From Maridesulfovibrio sp. (GTDB lineage Bacteria > Desulfobacterota > Desulfovibrionia > Desulfovibrionales > Desulfovibrionaceae): a DNA stretch of 64,000 nt. Positions within the stretch are counted from its first letter, which is position 1; every line of letters starts with the position of its first letter. Below, in pieces: positions 56,383 through 63,862 of the stretch. Under the pieces are notes generated by a model, which was not told the origin of the DNA, made no database searches, and worked only from the letters and a program-made list of their open reading frames with translations. The stretch covers positions 372,001 through 436,000 of the forward strand of contig NZ_OY763931.1 of NCBI RefSeq assembly GCF_963667685.1, given 5' to 3'. Made by a program: the position numbers and the translations under genes.

Positions 56383-57660
56383 ATGAATATAGATATTAAT
56401 ACGATTGAGTTTACCGATTGGATATCAGGTGTTTTGAACTTAACTTCTGTTGAAAACGAAGGAGAGTGGTTATTCGTAAATAGAAAAGGTGATCCTTTGT
56501 TTAGTATTTTAAATGAGAAGTTAGAAGAAGAGATAGATAAATTAAGGGAATATGACGAAACTCCGGGAGTTGGCATCGTAAATTCAGTTAGCTACGAAGC
56601 TTTACTGAGCATCAATAAAAATTTTATTTCAATGCGTCCTAGCATCGAGCCACAAAGATATAACCTTGAAGATATAGATAATAAAATATTATATTCTGTA
56701 ACTAAACCTTCAAATACATTTTGCCTTTATTTGTTGTATAGAGCCGCCTTAGTTGGAGGACCAAGAGACCTACTGACAATGATGGTTCCATACCATTTCA
56801 ATAAAAAATTTGCTGAAGGAGAAAGACACTGTGTATTTGATGGATTACGGCATAGACTGAAGAGGTTATTTACATTTAATATTGAATCTGAAACAAAAAA
56901 AAATTTTAAAGAATTTGAAAAATTCGGTGATTCATATTTATTTGGATTAAGCTACAACACAGATTCTTCTTTTGTTATACAACGTAATTTTGAAGAGATT
57001 CTTAAATCTGGAAGAATTCGTAAAGTTAGGAACATAAGATTAGAAGAAGTGACTCCTCCATGTAGATTTTATGTACAAGATCTTGTGCATCATTATCAAC
57101 TTGCCGTTGCTACAGACAATCCAATGTTAGAGTTTATATCCTATTATCATGTCGCAGAACATTATTTTGAAAACATTTTTGCTGATGATTTGATTGAAAA
57201 CGTAAAACTTAAAATTACACATCCAGATTTTTCATATAAGAGAAAAAAAGACATTAACTCATTAATAAAAAGCATAACAAGGTCAGTCTCAATCAGAAAT
57301 GAAAATATGATTATTAATGAACTTGAAGCATTAAGACTAACACTCAAAAAATTTATTGACCTAGAAGAGCTTATAGGCAAAATCAATGAATATGATTCAT
57401 CTTTATGTGAATATTTTAAAAATAGCAAAGTTGACTTTGCAGATGCAGACATAGTTGATTTTATGTCTAGCGATGCCGATACTATTTATAAGAAACTTTC
57501 AAAAAGAATATATAAGACTAGAAACTCTATAGTACACAGCAAGGAGTCTGATAAGTCTAGATATGTTCCATTTAAAGACGATCAAGTTTTATTGAAAGAA
57601 GTTCCATTGCTACGATTTATTGCTGAGCAAATCATTATTAAAAACTCTACCCCAATGTAA
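56383..57660 (+). CDS. HEPN-motif protein, candidate defence factor
   Basis: A 425-residue protein, clearly more AT-rich than the core genes around it. The C-terminal third holds an AEHYFENIF helix (about 260) and the RNSIVHS motif with R380-xxxx-H385. Rx4H in this setting is the RNase motif of HEPN domains, common in toxins and phage-defence proteins. The first 250 residues show no recognised domain. The ATG at 56383 follows AAGGAGATAAG; an earlier frame start (56323) overlaps the small upstream gene. Location between tRNA-Ser copies, beside a broken phage gene, supports a mobile defence origin. The activity is inferred from one motif. Confidence 0.65.
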   Translation: MNIDINTIEFTDWISGVLNLTSVENEGEWLFVNRKGDPLFSILNEKLEEEIDKLREYDETPGVGIVNSVSYEALLSINKNFISMRPSIEPQRYNLEDIDNKILYSVTKPSNTFCLYLLYRAALVGGPRDLLTMMVPYHFNKKFAEGERHCVFDGLRHRLKRLFTFNIESETKKNFKEFEKFGDSYLFGLSYNTDSSFVIQRNFEEILKSGRIRKVRNIRLEEVTPPCRFYVQDLVHHYQLAVATDNPMLEFISYYHVAEHYFENIFADDLIENVKLKITHPDFSYKRKKDINSLIKSITRSVSIRNENMIINELEALRLTLKKFIDLEELIGKINEYDSSLCEYFKNSKVDFADADIVDFMSSDADTIYKKLSKRIYKTRNSIVHSKESDKSRYVPFKDDQVLLKEVPLLRFIAEQIIIKNSTPM

Positions 57661-57775
57661 AACGACAAAGATATCCCAGTAAATTTTACTCCCCAGTAAA
57701 CAACCCATTCCAAACAAACCACCTCAATGGTTATCGTTCGCCCTGTAGGTAAACAGTAACAATTGAGGTTTTTTC

Positions 57776-57922
57776 ATGCTCCAGAAACAACTGGACTCTG
57801 TAAATAAAGCGATTGTCGGTATTGAAAGACGGCGCACAGTCCTAAAAAACTCTGCTCAGCCGCTTGGAAGCGGTAACAGTGCTGTTGAGTTTATGCATTT
57901 TGATTCAGAATTTGATATTTAA
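57776..57922 (+). CDS. Possible small protein (48 aa)
   Basis: A frame of 48 residues (MLQKQLDSVNKAIVGIERRR to MHFDSEFDI) with GAGG eight bases before the ATG, in the 3' part of the first islet. No family was recognised. Short length and lack of homology information make it only a candidate. Confidence 0.4.
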   Translation: MLQKQLDSVNKAIVGIERRRTVLKNSAQPLGSGNSAVEFMHFDSEFDI

Positions 57923-58035
57923 TTTTGTCAGGCAAAGTGTGATTGTTTGCTCTCGCTGATATTCGGGTTAGTCTCTTTGAGGCGGCTCTTATTCTACGTC
58001 AAAACATAATTCTTCCAAAAAAAGCAAAAAAGTGC

Positions 58036-58064
58036 TTGCCAAGCAATAATGTTTTTTATAGGTT
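58036..58064 (+). promoter_or_regulatory. Promoter of tRNA-Ser copy 2
   Basis: TTGCCA and TAGGTT are 17 bases apart, ending 14 bases before the tRNA. The flanking sequence differs from copies 1 and 3. Confidence 0.8.
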
Positions 58065-58078
58065 CTCTTTTCCCAAGC

Positions 58079-58168
58079 GGAGAGGTGTCCGAGTCCGGCT
58101 TAAGGAGCACGCCTGGAAAGCGTGTTTAGGTAACACTAACGGAGGTTCAAATCCTCTCCTCTCCGCCA
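58079..58168 (+). tRNA. tRNA-Ser (GGA), copy 2
   Basis: The same 90 bases as copies 1 and 3, including CCA. Unlike them, its downstream sequence and terminator are different, so this copy was not made by the same duplication. Confidence 0.97.
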
Positions 58169-58180
58169 GCTTGAATTTAC

Positions 58181-58216
58181 AAAGCCCCTTGCAACTGATG
58201 TTGCGAGGGGCTTTTT
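58181..58216 (+). terminator. Terminator of tRNA-Ser copy 2
   Basis: AAAGCCCCTTGCAAC pairs with GTTGCGAGGGGCTTT around a four-base loop, followed by TTT. Confidence 0.9.
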
Positions 58217-58240
58217 CTTTGGACTCAGGCAGCGGTACAG

Positions 58241-58495
58241 CTATCGCTGTCTACTGCCTTTTCTTCTGCCGCCTTTGCTTTTGCCGCTTCGCTGATTGCG
58301 GCTTCGTCCGCCGGGCCAAGCGGTAATGCCGGTTATCGGGTTGCGGGTAGGGCGGCCCGTTACGATTGTGAATAGATACATGATAAAAGTAACAGGCCAG
58401 ATTAAGCCCGAAACAATGCTGCCTATCACGGGCATGTCATGACTGTTGATGTGATAAATACAGACGCATATCGCAATAATCAGATAGAGTGCCAT
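58241..58495 (-). CDS. Small membrane protein
   Basis: An 84-residue protein with AGGAG before the ATG. Residues 2-14 and 26-45 form two hydrophobic segments (LYLIIAICVCIYHI and GLIWPVTFIMYLFTIV), and the last 30 residues are basic and Arg/Lys/Gly-rich (GGRSRNQRSGKSKGGRRKG). No family was recognised. It lies next to the terminator of tRNA-Ser copy 2 on the opposite strand. Confidence 0.65.
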   Translation of the reverse strand: MALYLIIAICVCIYHINSHDMPVIGSIVSGLIWPVTFIMYLFTIVTGRPTRNPITGITAWPGGRSRNQRSGKSKGGRRKGSRQR

Positions 58496-58679
58496 CTGAT
58501 GCTCCTTTTGGCTTGTGTCAGCCTATTTAGGACTATCAGGGACTTCCGCCGCAAAAGACATTACGCCTAAAAGCGTTCATCGACAATAAGAGAAGGTCTT
58601 CGTTGCCTGTTCGAATCTATGGACACTAGTTCTGCAGTGAAGCTTGGAGTTTCCGTGTATCTTATATTTAAATCAAGTT

Positions 58680-58978
58680 ATGCGCCGCATGGTGCGTGGA
58701 GCTGTATGAATTTTTGAATGACTTGTAGTCGCTTGGACCATCCAGCTCTTTGCCTTCTCGGTGGGAGTTGTCGCTGGCGACCATGGGGACATCTGAACTC
58801 CAGATGAGCTGCCTTTCAGGTTGTAGGGCAATTCTACGCCAGAGTCGGGGAGATCATTGACCAGAAACGTCATAAGGACTTGGTTTGCTGGGCTTGCAGC
58901 GATAATTTGCGCGGAGAAGGCCCATATATTTTCGTCCTGTCTCCGTTCGAAAAATTGGAACGTTTCAACAACCGATAA
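58680..58978 (+). pseudogene. Broken gene fragments
   Basis: From ATG 58680, one frame gives a protein-like sequence interrupted by TGA at 58707, 58719 and 58794 and TAG at 58824. It includes LVVAWTIQLFAFSVGVV, which looks like a membrane segment. Near 58808 a second frame, one base off, gives the protein-like sequence VVGQFYARVGEIIDQKRH ... FVLSPFEKLERFNNR to TAA 58976-58978. The two frames may be parts of one gene broken by stops and a frameshift. No homologue was recognised. Confidence 0.5.
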
Positions 58979-59011
58979 ATCCCCTGCAACTTCAGCTGCA
59001 GGGGATTTATC
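58975..59011. terminator. Hairpin after the broken gene and after the 59027 gene
   Basis: GATAAATCCCCTGCA pairs with TGCAGGGGATTTATC around an eight-base loop. It may end the minus-strand gene at 59027-60412 and the fragments on the plus strand. Confidence 0.7.
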
Positions 59012-59026
59012 GCGTTTAGAGGTTGG

Positions 59027-60412
59027 TTAGTCTTTTATTTTCTTGAAATACATTTTCTTCCCACCGGATGTGTAGCAACCACTTACAAACCGGGTGATCT
59101 GGTTGTGCTGGATGGCAGTACTGAATCCTTCTGTGCAATAGTTTTTAGAGCCTTTGATTGCAAAGTTGCTTCCGCTTTTTTCTATTTTGTAGTGGATTTT
59201 ATTTTTACCAAAATCAATTTTCCCGGTCTTTGCGCTTTTGTTGCCACTTCTAAAAGTGCCATCGCTATAGAATTGGTACATACGGTAGTAGTAATTTCCG
59301 CCAAAATAGTCTTTTGTCTCAGCTATAAATGTGCCGCTTAGAGAAGGAAATGCATTGGCGGCATTAGAAGCAGTGTTTTGACCGGTCGTAGCGGCGAAAT
59401 AGCCGTCAGTCACTTTTTCAAAATACATGGCCCGCCCGGCGGATGTATAACAACCGCTCTTGAAGCGGGTGATGTTATTGTGTTCAGTTTCAGTTACGTA
59501 TCCTTCGGTGCAAGATCCGCCGCTGCTGACAACGAAGTTGTTGCCTGTTTTCTTGACCCTGAAGCGCGTACGGTCATTATTCTTCAGAACTTTTCCGGAA
59601 GTGTTCTTGAGGGCTGTTGAATATGTGCCGTCGTCGTAGAAAAAGTAAAGGCGGAATTGTTTTTTACCACCGATGAAATCCGGCTCTTCTGAGAGAAATG
59701 TTCCGGTGATTGTCGGCAGTGACGTCCCGGCAGTGGCTGCCTGATTCGCATTGGAGCCATATTGCTGGTTTGCATACGGGTCATTTGCATACGGAGTGTT
59801 GGCATATGGAGTATTGCCGTGGCTGGGCGGCTGGTTGTTGTATGGGGTGTTGCCGGGGTTTACAGCCCCTGCTCCGAGTGGAAGGCCGCTTCCCTGATTA
59901 CCCGCGTTCTGCTGCTGCGTTCCCGGATAGTACCATGTGTTCATGGACCTTCTGAGTTGGTTCCATGTCTGGCTATGGCCTTTCAGTGCAAATCCTTGAA
60001 AGACATAGTTTACGCCGTCGTATCGAGAGGCTACAAGATGTGAATCGAATTGGTTCCCGTCGCGTGTGTTACCGGAATAAGTACGGGTTACGGCGGGATA
60101 TCCTGAAACATGGCCGGGAACTTCGGAAACAAAATTCTGGAAAGGCAGTCCGCGTTGGGTCATTTCCTTTGCCCACATATCGAGCAGGGCGCCTAGCGGG
60201 ACTTCCTGCCCCGGTGCGGCGTATAATTCTATTGCCCCGTCCTGATTGGGGGAAATGCATTGTTTGATAAGGTCATTGCCCCTTGCCGCTCTGTTATCGT
60301 TCCATCCAGGCGGACATTGCAGGCCTTGCGACATGTCAGTAGCAAATGATAAGGTTGCGAAGTTTGTAAGTGCGAATATGGAGAGTAATAAGATTTTACT
60401 GATTCGGGACAT
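59027..60412 (-). CDS. Exported protein with two C-terminal repeats
   Basis: A 461-residue protein with a signal peptide (RISKILLLSIFALTNFATLSFA, core LLLSIFALTNFA). The N-terminal domain (about 25-165) is followed by a low-complexity linker with NTPYANTPYANDPYA-type repeats (about 175-215), then two related repeats of about 95 residues. Each begins with SLSGTF/TITGTF, contains a RxYxFYxDGT strand and ends with CTEGxxT ... RFxSGCYTSxGxxMYFxK, with paired cysteines. The ATG at 60412 has AAGGAG upstream; the frame extends to 60559 without a site. No family was recognised; a periplasmic or surface role is likely. Confidence 0.7.
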   Translation of the reverse strand: MSRISKILLLSIFALTNFATLSFATDMSQGLQCPPGWNDNRAARGNDLIKQCISPNQDGAIELYAAPGQEVPLGALLDMWAKEMTQRGLPFQNFVSEVPGHVSGYPAVTRTYSGNTRDGNQFDSHLVASRYDGVNYVFQGFALKGHSQTWNQLRRSMNTWYYPGTQQQNAGNQGSGLPLGAGAVNPGNTPYNNQPPSHGNTPYANTPYANDPYANQQYGSNANQAATAGTSLPTITGTFLSEEPDFIGGKKQFRLYFFYDDGTYSTALKNTSGKVLKNNDRTRFRVKKTGNNFVVSSGGSCTEGYVTETEHNNITRFKSGCYTSAGRAMYFEKVTDGYFAATTGQNTASNAANAFPSLSGTFIAETKDYFGGNYYYRMYQFYSDGTFRSGNKSAKTGKIDFGKNKIHYKIEKSGSNFAIKGSKNYCTEGFSTAIQHNQITRFVSGCYTSGGKKMYFKKIKD

Positions 60413-60547
60413 TGTATGGCTCCTTATTTTTTTATGACATACTAACCCAATATAAATGATAATTCCATAAGCTATTGAATTTTGTATCCCATCAGTTATT
60501 TTGTATTGATATATATGAATTTGTTTTGAAATAAGTCTAAAAAGTAC

Positions 60548-60576
60548 TTGCCAAGGCATACTGATTTAGATAAACA
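60548..60576 (+). promoter_or_regulatory. Promoter of tRNA-Ser copy 3
   Basis: TTGCCA and TAAACA are 17 bases apart, ending 15 bases before the tRNA. Confidence 0.8.
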
Positions 60577-60591
60577 CTTTTTCACCAAAGC

Positions 60592-60681
60592 GGAGAGGTG
60601 TCCGAGTCCGGCTTAAGGAGCACGCCTGGAAAGCGTGTTTAGGTAACACTAACGGAGGTTCAAATCCTCTCCTCTCCGCCA
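60592..60681 (+). tRNA. tRNA-Ser (GGA), copy 3
   Basis: The same 90 bases as copies 1 and 2, with encoded CCA. Confidence 0.97.
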
Positions 60682-60690
60682 GATAACAAT

Positions 60691-60724
60691 AAAGGCTTAC
60701 GTCTGTAGACGTAAGCCTTTTTCT
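60691..60724 (+). terminator. Terminator of tRNA-Ser copy 3
   Basis: The same hairpin as after copy 1. Confidence 0.9.
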
Positions 60725-60930
60725 GTTTTAAGTATATTTCAAAGCAGAGAACTGCTGGTTCAGTCTAGGGCCGGGCTGTGTTTGGTTGGAACAGGACATT
60801 TTTTGAGATTTATGTTCAGAAATTGTTCCTTTTCATTGATAAAATTCTGAAAAATTATTAGATGGATAATTCTTTCATTTGAATATGCTTGCATGAAGTA
60901 AGCGAATTAAAAGAGATAAAGGTAGGATGG

Positions 60931-61506
60931 ATGTCTGTAGTAGAGAAGAAAAAGAACACCAAAACTACTTTTTCGGTGTCTGAGCAAGCGGTTAATGATA
61001 TCGGTTACATTGTCGACAATCATAACATGAACATTCAGGAAGTGCTTGATTATATCTGTGAGGAATTCAACTCCTATAATCAACCCGCTTTTGCCGATAA
61101 AAAGAATTTCCTGTCTTTGAGCATAGATGGGGCAAGGCTGTTTTCTGAGCCGAAAACACAGCGTAAATCATGGACGATATCCAGAAGGTCATTGGTTATT
61201 TTGAAGAAACTGACCAAAATAACAGGACTGTCTCGTAACGATCTGGTTGAAAGTGGAATCAGGACTTATAGAAGTTTTATGGATTTCAGCCATCCTGAAG
61301 TGCGCGAACAGCTGATCAAATACCGCAATCTCATGGAGCAGATTTCATCTGTTGAATTTTACGTTTTCAATAATTTCGGCATTCCATATTGCAATACAGT
61401 TTTCGAAAATGCCCCTCAGGACTTGTTGAAAGTCGGAAATTTTCAAGAAGCAGTCGAAGAACATTTCGAGAAAGTTGATGGGCTTTGCAGAAAGCTTATG
61501 GGTTAG
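60931..61506 (+). CDS. Hypothetical protein with two RHH-like segments
   Basis: A 191-residue soluble protein. Two segments have the ribbon-helix-helix pattern: KTTFSVSEQAVNDIGYIV ... NIQEVLDYICEEF and RKSWTISRRSLVILKKL ... LSRNDLVESGIRTY. Each is a short strand followed by two helices, as in CopG-type DNA-binding domains. A tandem pair in one chain could act as a built-in dimer. The ATG at 60931 has AGGTAGG just upstream; an earlier TTG at 60889 is weaker. It is immediately right of the tRNA-Ser block. The DNA-binding role is a guess from the pattern. Confidence 0.6.
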   Translation: MSVVEKKKNTKTTFSVSEQAVNDIGYIVDNHNMNIQEVLDYICEEFNSYNQPAFADKKNFLSLSIDGARLFSEPKTQRKSWTISRRSLVILKKLTKITGLSRNDLVESGIRTYRSFMDFSHPEVREQLIKYRNLMEQISSVEFYVFNNFGIPYCNTVFENAPQDLLKVGNFQEAVEEHFEKVDGLCRKLMG

Positions 61507-61578
61507 ATTTATACTTTCGCCGTGGCAGCCGTGCTGAATGTTTTTCAGCAGGTTCTGTCTGATTTATTTCAGTATTTA

Positions 61579-61614
61579 TAAGCCCCTTGCAGTTTTTACT
61601 GTAGGGGCTTTTTG
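61579..61614 (+). terminator. Rho-independent terminator
   Basis: AAGCCCC.TGCAG pairs with CTGTA.GGGGCTT, followed by TTTTT. Confidence 0.85.
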
Positions 61615-61708
61615 TCTTATTGCCGGGCAAAGTGCCATTAATTGACTTTCTTGCGTACAGGAATATGATAGTTCGGTTTTTATATCTATTAACAATGAGG
61701 AAAATATA

Positions 61709-61978
61709 ATGATTTTACCCGGAATGGCTAAAGACGATGTGGTTTTGGTTAAAGCGGACGGAGATCGCATCGAAGGTCTGAAGGCTGTTGTTTCAATGCG
61801 CAGGATTGTAACTTTTCAGACAGAAAATGAAATAGAGCCTAAGGATGTTATGATCAAAGAGTGTGCCGACGGCGGGCAGGAGGCATATCTGGTTCTTGAT
61901 CCGGTGTTCAACAGAGCTCAAGACGGCATTCCAGAACACTATCAGATTACAGTACGTAAAATTGATGTGCCAGAGTAG
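61709..61978 (+). CDS. Small hypothetical protein (89 aa)
   Basis: An 89-residue protein with GAGG upstream of the ATG. Strands such as KDDVVLVKADGDRIEGLKAVV and YQITVRKIDVPE suggest a small beta-barrel fold. Two Met-rich positions and a single Cys (about 53) are present. No family was recognised. A terminator follows 20 bases after the stop. Confidence 0.6.
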   Translation: MILPGMAKDDVVLVKADGDRIEGLKAVVSMRRIVTFQTENEIEPKDVMIKECADGGQEAYLVLDPVFNRAQDGIPEHYQITVRKIDVPE

Positions 61979-61998
61979 GCTGTATATTATTCAGATTT

Positions 61999-62037
61999 AA
62001 AATCCCCGTAGTTAGATAGCTGCGGGGATTTTTTTTG
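61999..62037 (+). terminator. Rho-independent terminator
   Basis: AAAATCCCCGTAG pairs with CTGCGGGGATTTT, followed by eight T. Confidence 0.9.
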
Positions 62038-62053
62038 TTCAGGCTTTAAAAAA

Positions 62054-62085
62054 GAAAAAAGCCACTGATTGCTCAGTGGCTTTTC
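62054..62085 (-). terminator. Terminator of tRNA-Pro
   Basis: On the minus strand AAAAGCCACTGA pairs with TCAGTGGCTTTT, followed by T. It lies 15 bases past the tRNA 3' end. Confidence 0.88.
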
Positions 62086-62099
62086 GGGGTTCCTTCTTG

Positions 62100-62176
62100 T
62101 GGTCGGGATGAGAGGATTTGAACCTCCGACCCCTTGAACCCCATTCAAGTGCGCTCCCAGGCTGCGCTACATCCCG
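62100..62176 (-). tRNA. tRNA-Pro (GGG)
   Basis: A 77-nt cloverleaf. The acceptor CGGGATG pairs with CATCCCG (discriminator A, CCA encoded). The D arm is GCGC-AGCCTGGGA-GCGC, the anticodon loop ATGGGGT (anticodon GGG), and the T arm contains GGTTCAAATCC. The first pair C-G at position 1 is typical of bacterial tRNA-Pro. Confidence 0.97.
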
Positions 62177-62191
62177 ACTCAAGTGAAGATG

Positions 62192-62220
62192 TGTCTATGT
62201 GTATTCTTCGGAACTGTCAA
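62192..62220 (-). promoter_or_regulatory. Promoter of tRNA-Pro
   Basis: On the minus strand TTGACA is exactly 17 bases from TAGACA, 15 bases before the tRNA. Confidence 0.88.
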
Positions 62221-62377
62221 CAATAAATTCAAATTATTGTTTTTATATGTATTGGTCGTCTGTTCAATTGTATGGCCAATAGTTCTATATGATGCTGTAA
62301 TAAAATAAAAAAGTAACTCTTCTGTTGAAAAAATAAGTATTCAGGAATATTCTCCAATTAATACTCAGGAGGTTCAC

Positions 62378-63796
62378 TTGCGTTATTTGGCCGTGCTTCT
62401 TTCAATATCACTGCACTTGCTCATAATTGTTTTTCTGGTCGATTTTGTGCCGCCGGATCAGGACATTTTTAGTCCGTTTGGCATCGAGCTTGTTTCACTG
62501 GAGAAGAGAATACCGGAAAAAAAAATTGAACACCGGGTTTCAGAAAACAAGAAGCAGAAAAAAATTAACCGGCCTGAGATCAATAAAGACGAGCCTGCCA
62601 ATAAAGATATCCAGCATTCTCCGCTGAAGGGCTCAGTGAGAACTAAAGCGGAAAATCAGATATCAAATGAATCTGTAAAACCAGTTAGAGCAGATCAGCC
62701 CGAAAAAAGTGAGGTCTTAAATAAGAAAGCTGCCGGTAAATCTAAAAACTACCCCCATATTGAGATAGGGTCATCATCTAACGAAAATGCTGTGGTTTTG
62801 CGGCAGGGTAAGGGAATAACCGTTGGTAATTCCACAATGGTGCTGAAGCGCGGTTCTGAAGCGAGGTCCCTTTCTGCACTGGCTGCATATGAATTTCACG
62901 AAGATGATTTTCGCGGGCATTATGAAACATCAACCGGCCGCCAGATTGTAATAATCGATGGAAGAGCAGAGCACGGAAGATTGATCCTTTATGATCGCAA
63001 AAGTGGACTCATAAGGAAATTGCGAAAGTCGGAATTTGGCGATTTCATCTATACCTACGGTCCTGCTTTTGATGTTGATGAGCCGGTAAAGGGGTCGGTG
63101 GTTTTCCTGCCCGGAGATGAGCACTGGATTCACCGGTTTATGTGGATGCCGGAGGATGCCGCTGCTGAGTATCCGGTAAAAGGGCGCGTTGATTCCTTCG
63201 AGGCTGGCGAGTCCGTTAATGATTGTAACCTGTTTGTTCCGGCGGCAAAGGGAGTCTTCCCGGCTGTTGTTTTGATGCGCTATGGGTTGGACATCGATGC
63301 TGCCCGGTTTTCTGAAGTAGCCCGCCATCTTTGCGGCAAGGGTGTAGTGGTGCTGATTGTTCAGGGGGGCGGTTCAGAGGAACTTCGTACTGCTTATAAG
63401 CAGTTGCGCGCAAATCCCAAAGTTGATCCGCACAAGATAGGAGTCTGGGCCAGAGGGTACGGGGCAAAAAAAATACCCCGCATGGAGCTGCCCGCGGGGT
63501 TTTTTAAATTTGTTATTCTGACCATAGACCATCCTGAAGATGGTCTATATCCAGAAAGGGTTGCGTCTGTTCTTACTGACCGTCTACCGACTTTCATCGG
63601 TTTCCGGGGTGTCAGCAGTGACTGGAAGAGTGTGGTGCCGATAATGCTTTCCGGATTTCAGTCTGCCCCTCATCAAATCGTCATGATAGATGAACCCCCT
63701 TCCGGTGTGAAAGGAACGGGGACAGATCAAAAGTGGATCGATTGCTTGTCCGGCGATTTCGTCAGCAGTATTTCCGCCTGGCTTGATTCAAACTAG
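62378..63796 (+). CDS. TonB-like membrane protein with alpha/beta-hydrolase-like domain
   Basis: A 472-residue protein. An N-terminal membrane helix (about 3-22, LAVLLSISLHLLIIVFLV) and a Lys/Glu-rich segment (40-130) look like TonB. Residues 155-240 are beta-rich. Residues 285-472 look like an alpha/beta hydrolase (FPAVVLMRYG, VVLIVQGGG, KIGVWARGYGAK). In active relatives the nucleophile Ser sits at the WxxS position; here that place reads WARG, with Gly in place of Ser, so the domain is probably inactive. The start is TTG at 62378, with AGGAGG upstream. The next gene faces the other way. The role is unknown; a TonB-like energy or envelope function is a guess. Confidence 0.7.
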   Translation: MRYLAVLLSISLHLLIIVFLVDFVPPDQDIFSPFGIELVSLEKRIPEKKIEHRVSENKKQKKINRPEINKDEPANKDIQHSPLKGSVRTKAENQISNESVKPVRADQPEKSEVLNKKAAGKSKNYPHIEIGSSSNENAVVLRQGKGITVGNSTMVLKRGSEARSLSALAAYEFHEDDFRGHYETSTGRQIVIIDGRAEHGRLILYDRKSGLIRKLRKSEFGDFIYTYGPAFDVDEPVKGSVVFLPGDEHWIHRFMWMPEDAAAEYPVKGRVDSFEAGESVNDCNLFVPAAKGVFPAVVLMRYGLDIDAARFSEVARHLCGKGVVVLIVQGGGSEELRTAYKQLRANPKVDPHKIGVWARGYGAKKIPRMELPAGFFKFVILTIDHPEDGLYPERVASVLTDRLPTFIGFRGVSSDWKSVVPIMLSGFQSAPHQIVMIDEPPSGVKGTGTDQKWIDCLSGDFVSSISAWLDSN

Positions 63797-63862
63797 TCAG
63801 ACGCATAGAGATTGCGGAATTAAAAACTGCTGTAGATTGAGTAAGAGATTGAGGTGCAGGAC

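Larger units (their letters stand above)
54040..60681. mobile_element. Accessory block between tRNA-Ser copies (two islets)
   Basis: Three identical tRNA-Ser genes delimit 4129 bp (to the end of copy 2) and 2513 bp (to the end of copy 3). Content is accessory: a broken phage antirepressor, an AT-rich HEPN-type gene, secreted proteins and gene fragments. No integrase is left. A tRNA-targeted insertion history is inferred; plain segmental duplication is an alternative, because each copy keeps a full promoter. Confidence 0.55.
60577..60724 (+). repeat. 148-bp direct repeat, right copy
   Basis: Identical to 53935-54082 (tRNA-Ser plus terminator). It marks the right edge of the accessory block. 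Confidence 0.9.

Noticed and set aside
57943-58326. Plus-strand frame across tRNA-Ser copy 2
   Set aside because: It reads through the tRNA, its promoter and the terminator and has no ribosome site.
58707-58796. Selenocysteine at the in-frame TGA codons
   Set aside because: selA and selB are present, but there are three TGA in a short frame with a TAG nearby and no SECIS-like hairpin was seen after them.
55637-58824. Stop-codon reassignment (TAG as Gln, TGA as Trp) in the islet genes
   Set aside because: Other genes in the window end at normal TGA and TAG codons, and the affected frames also have lost starts and frameshifts. Decay explains all of this more simply.
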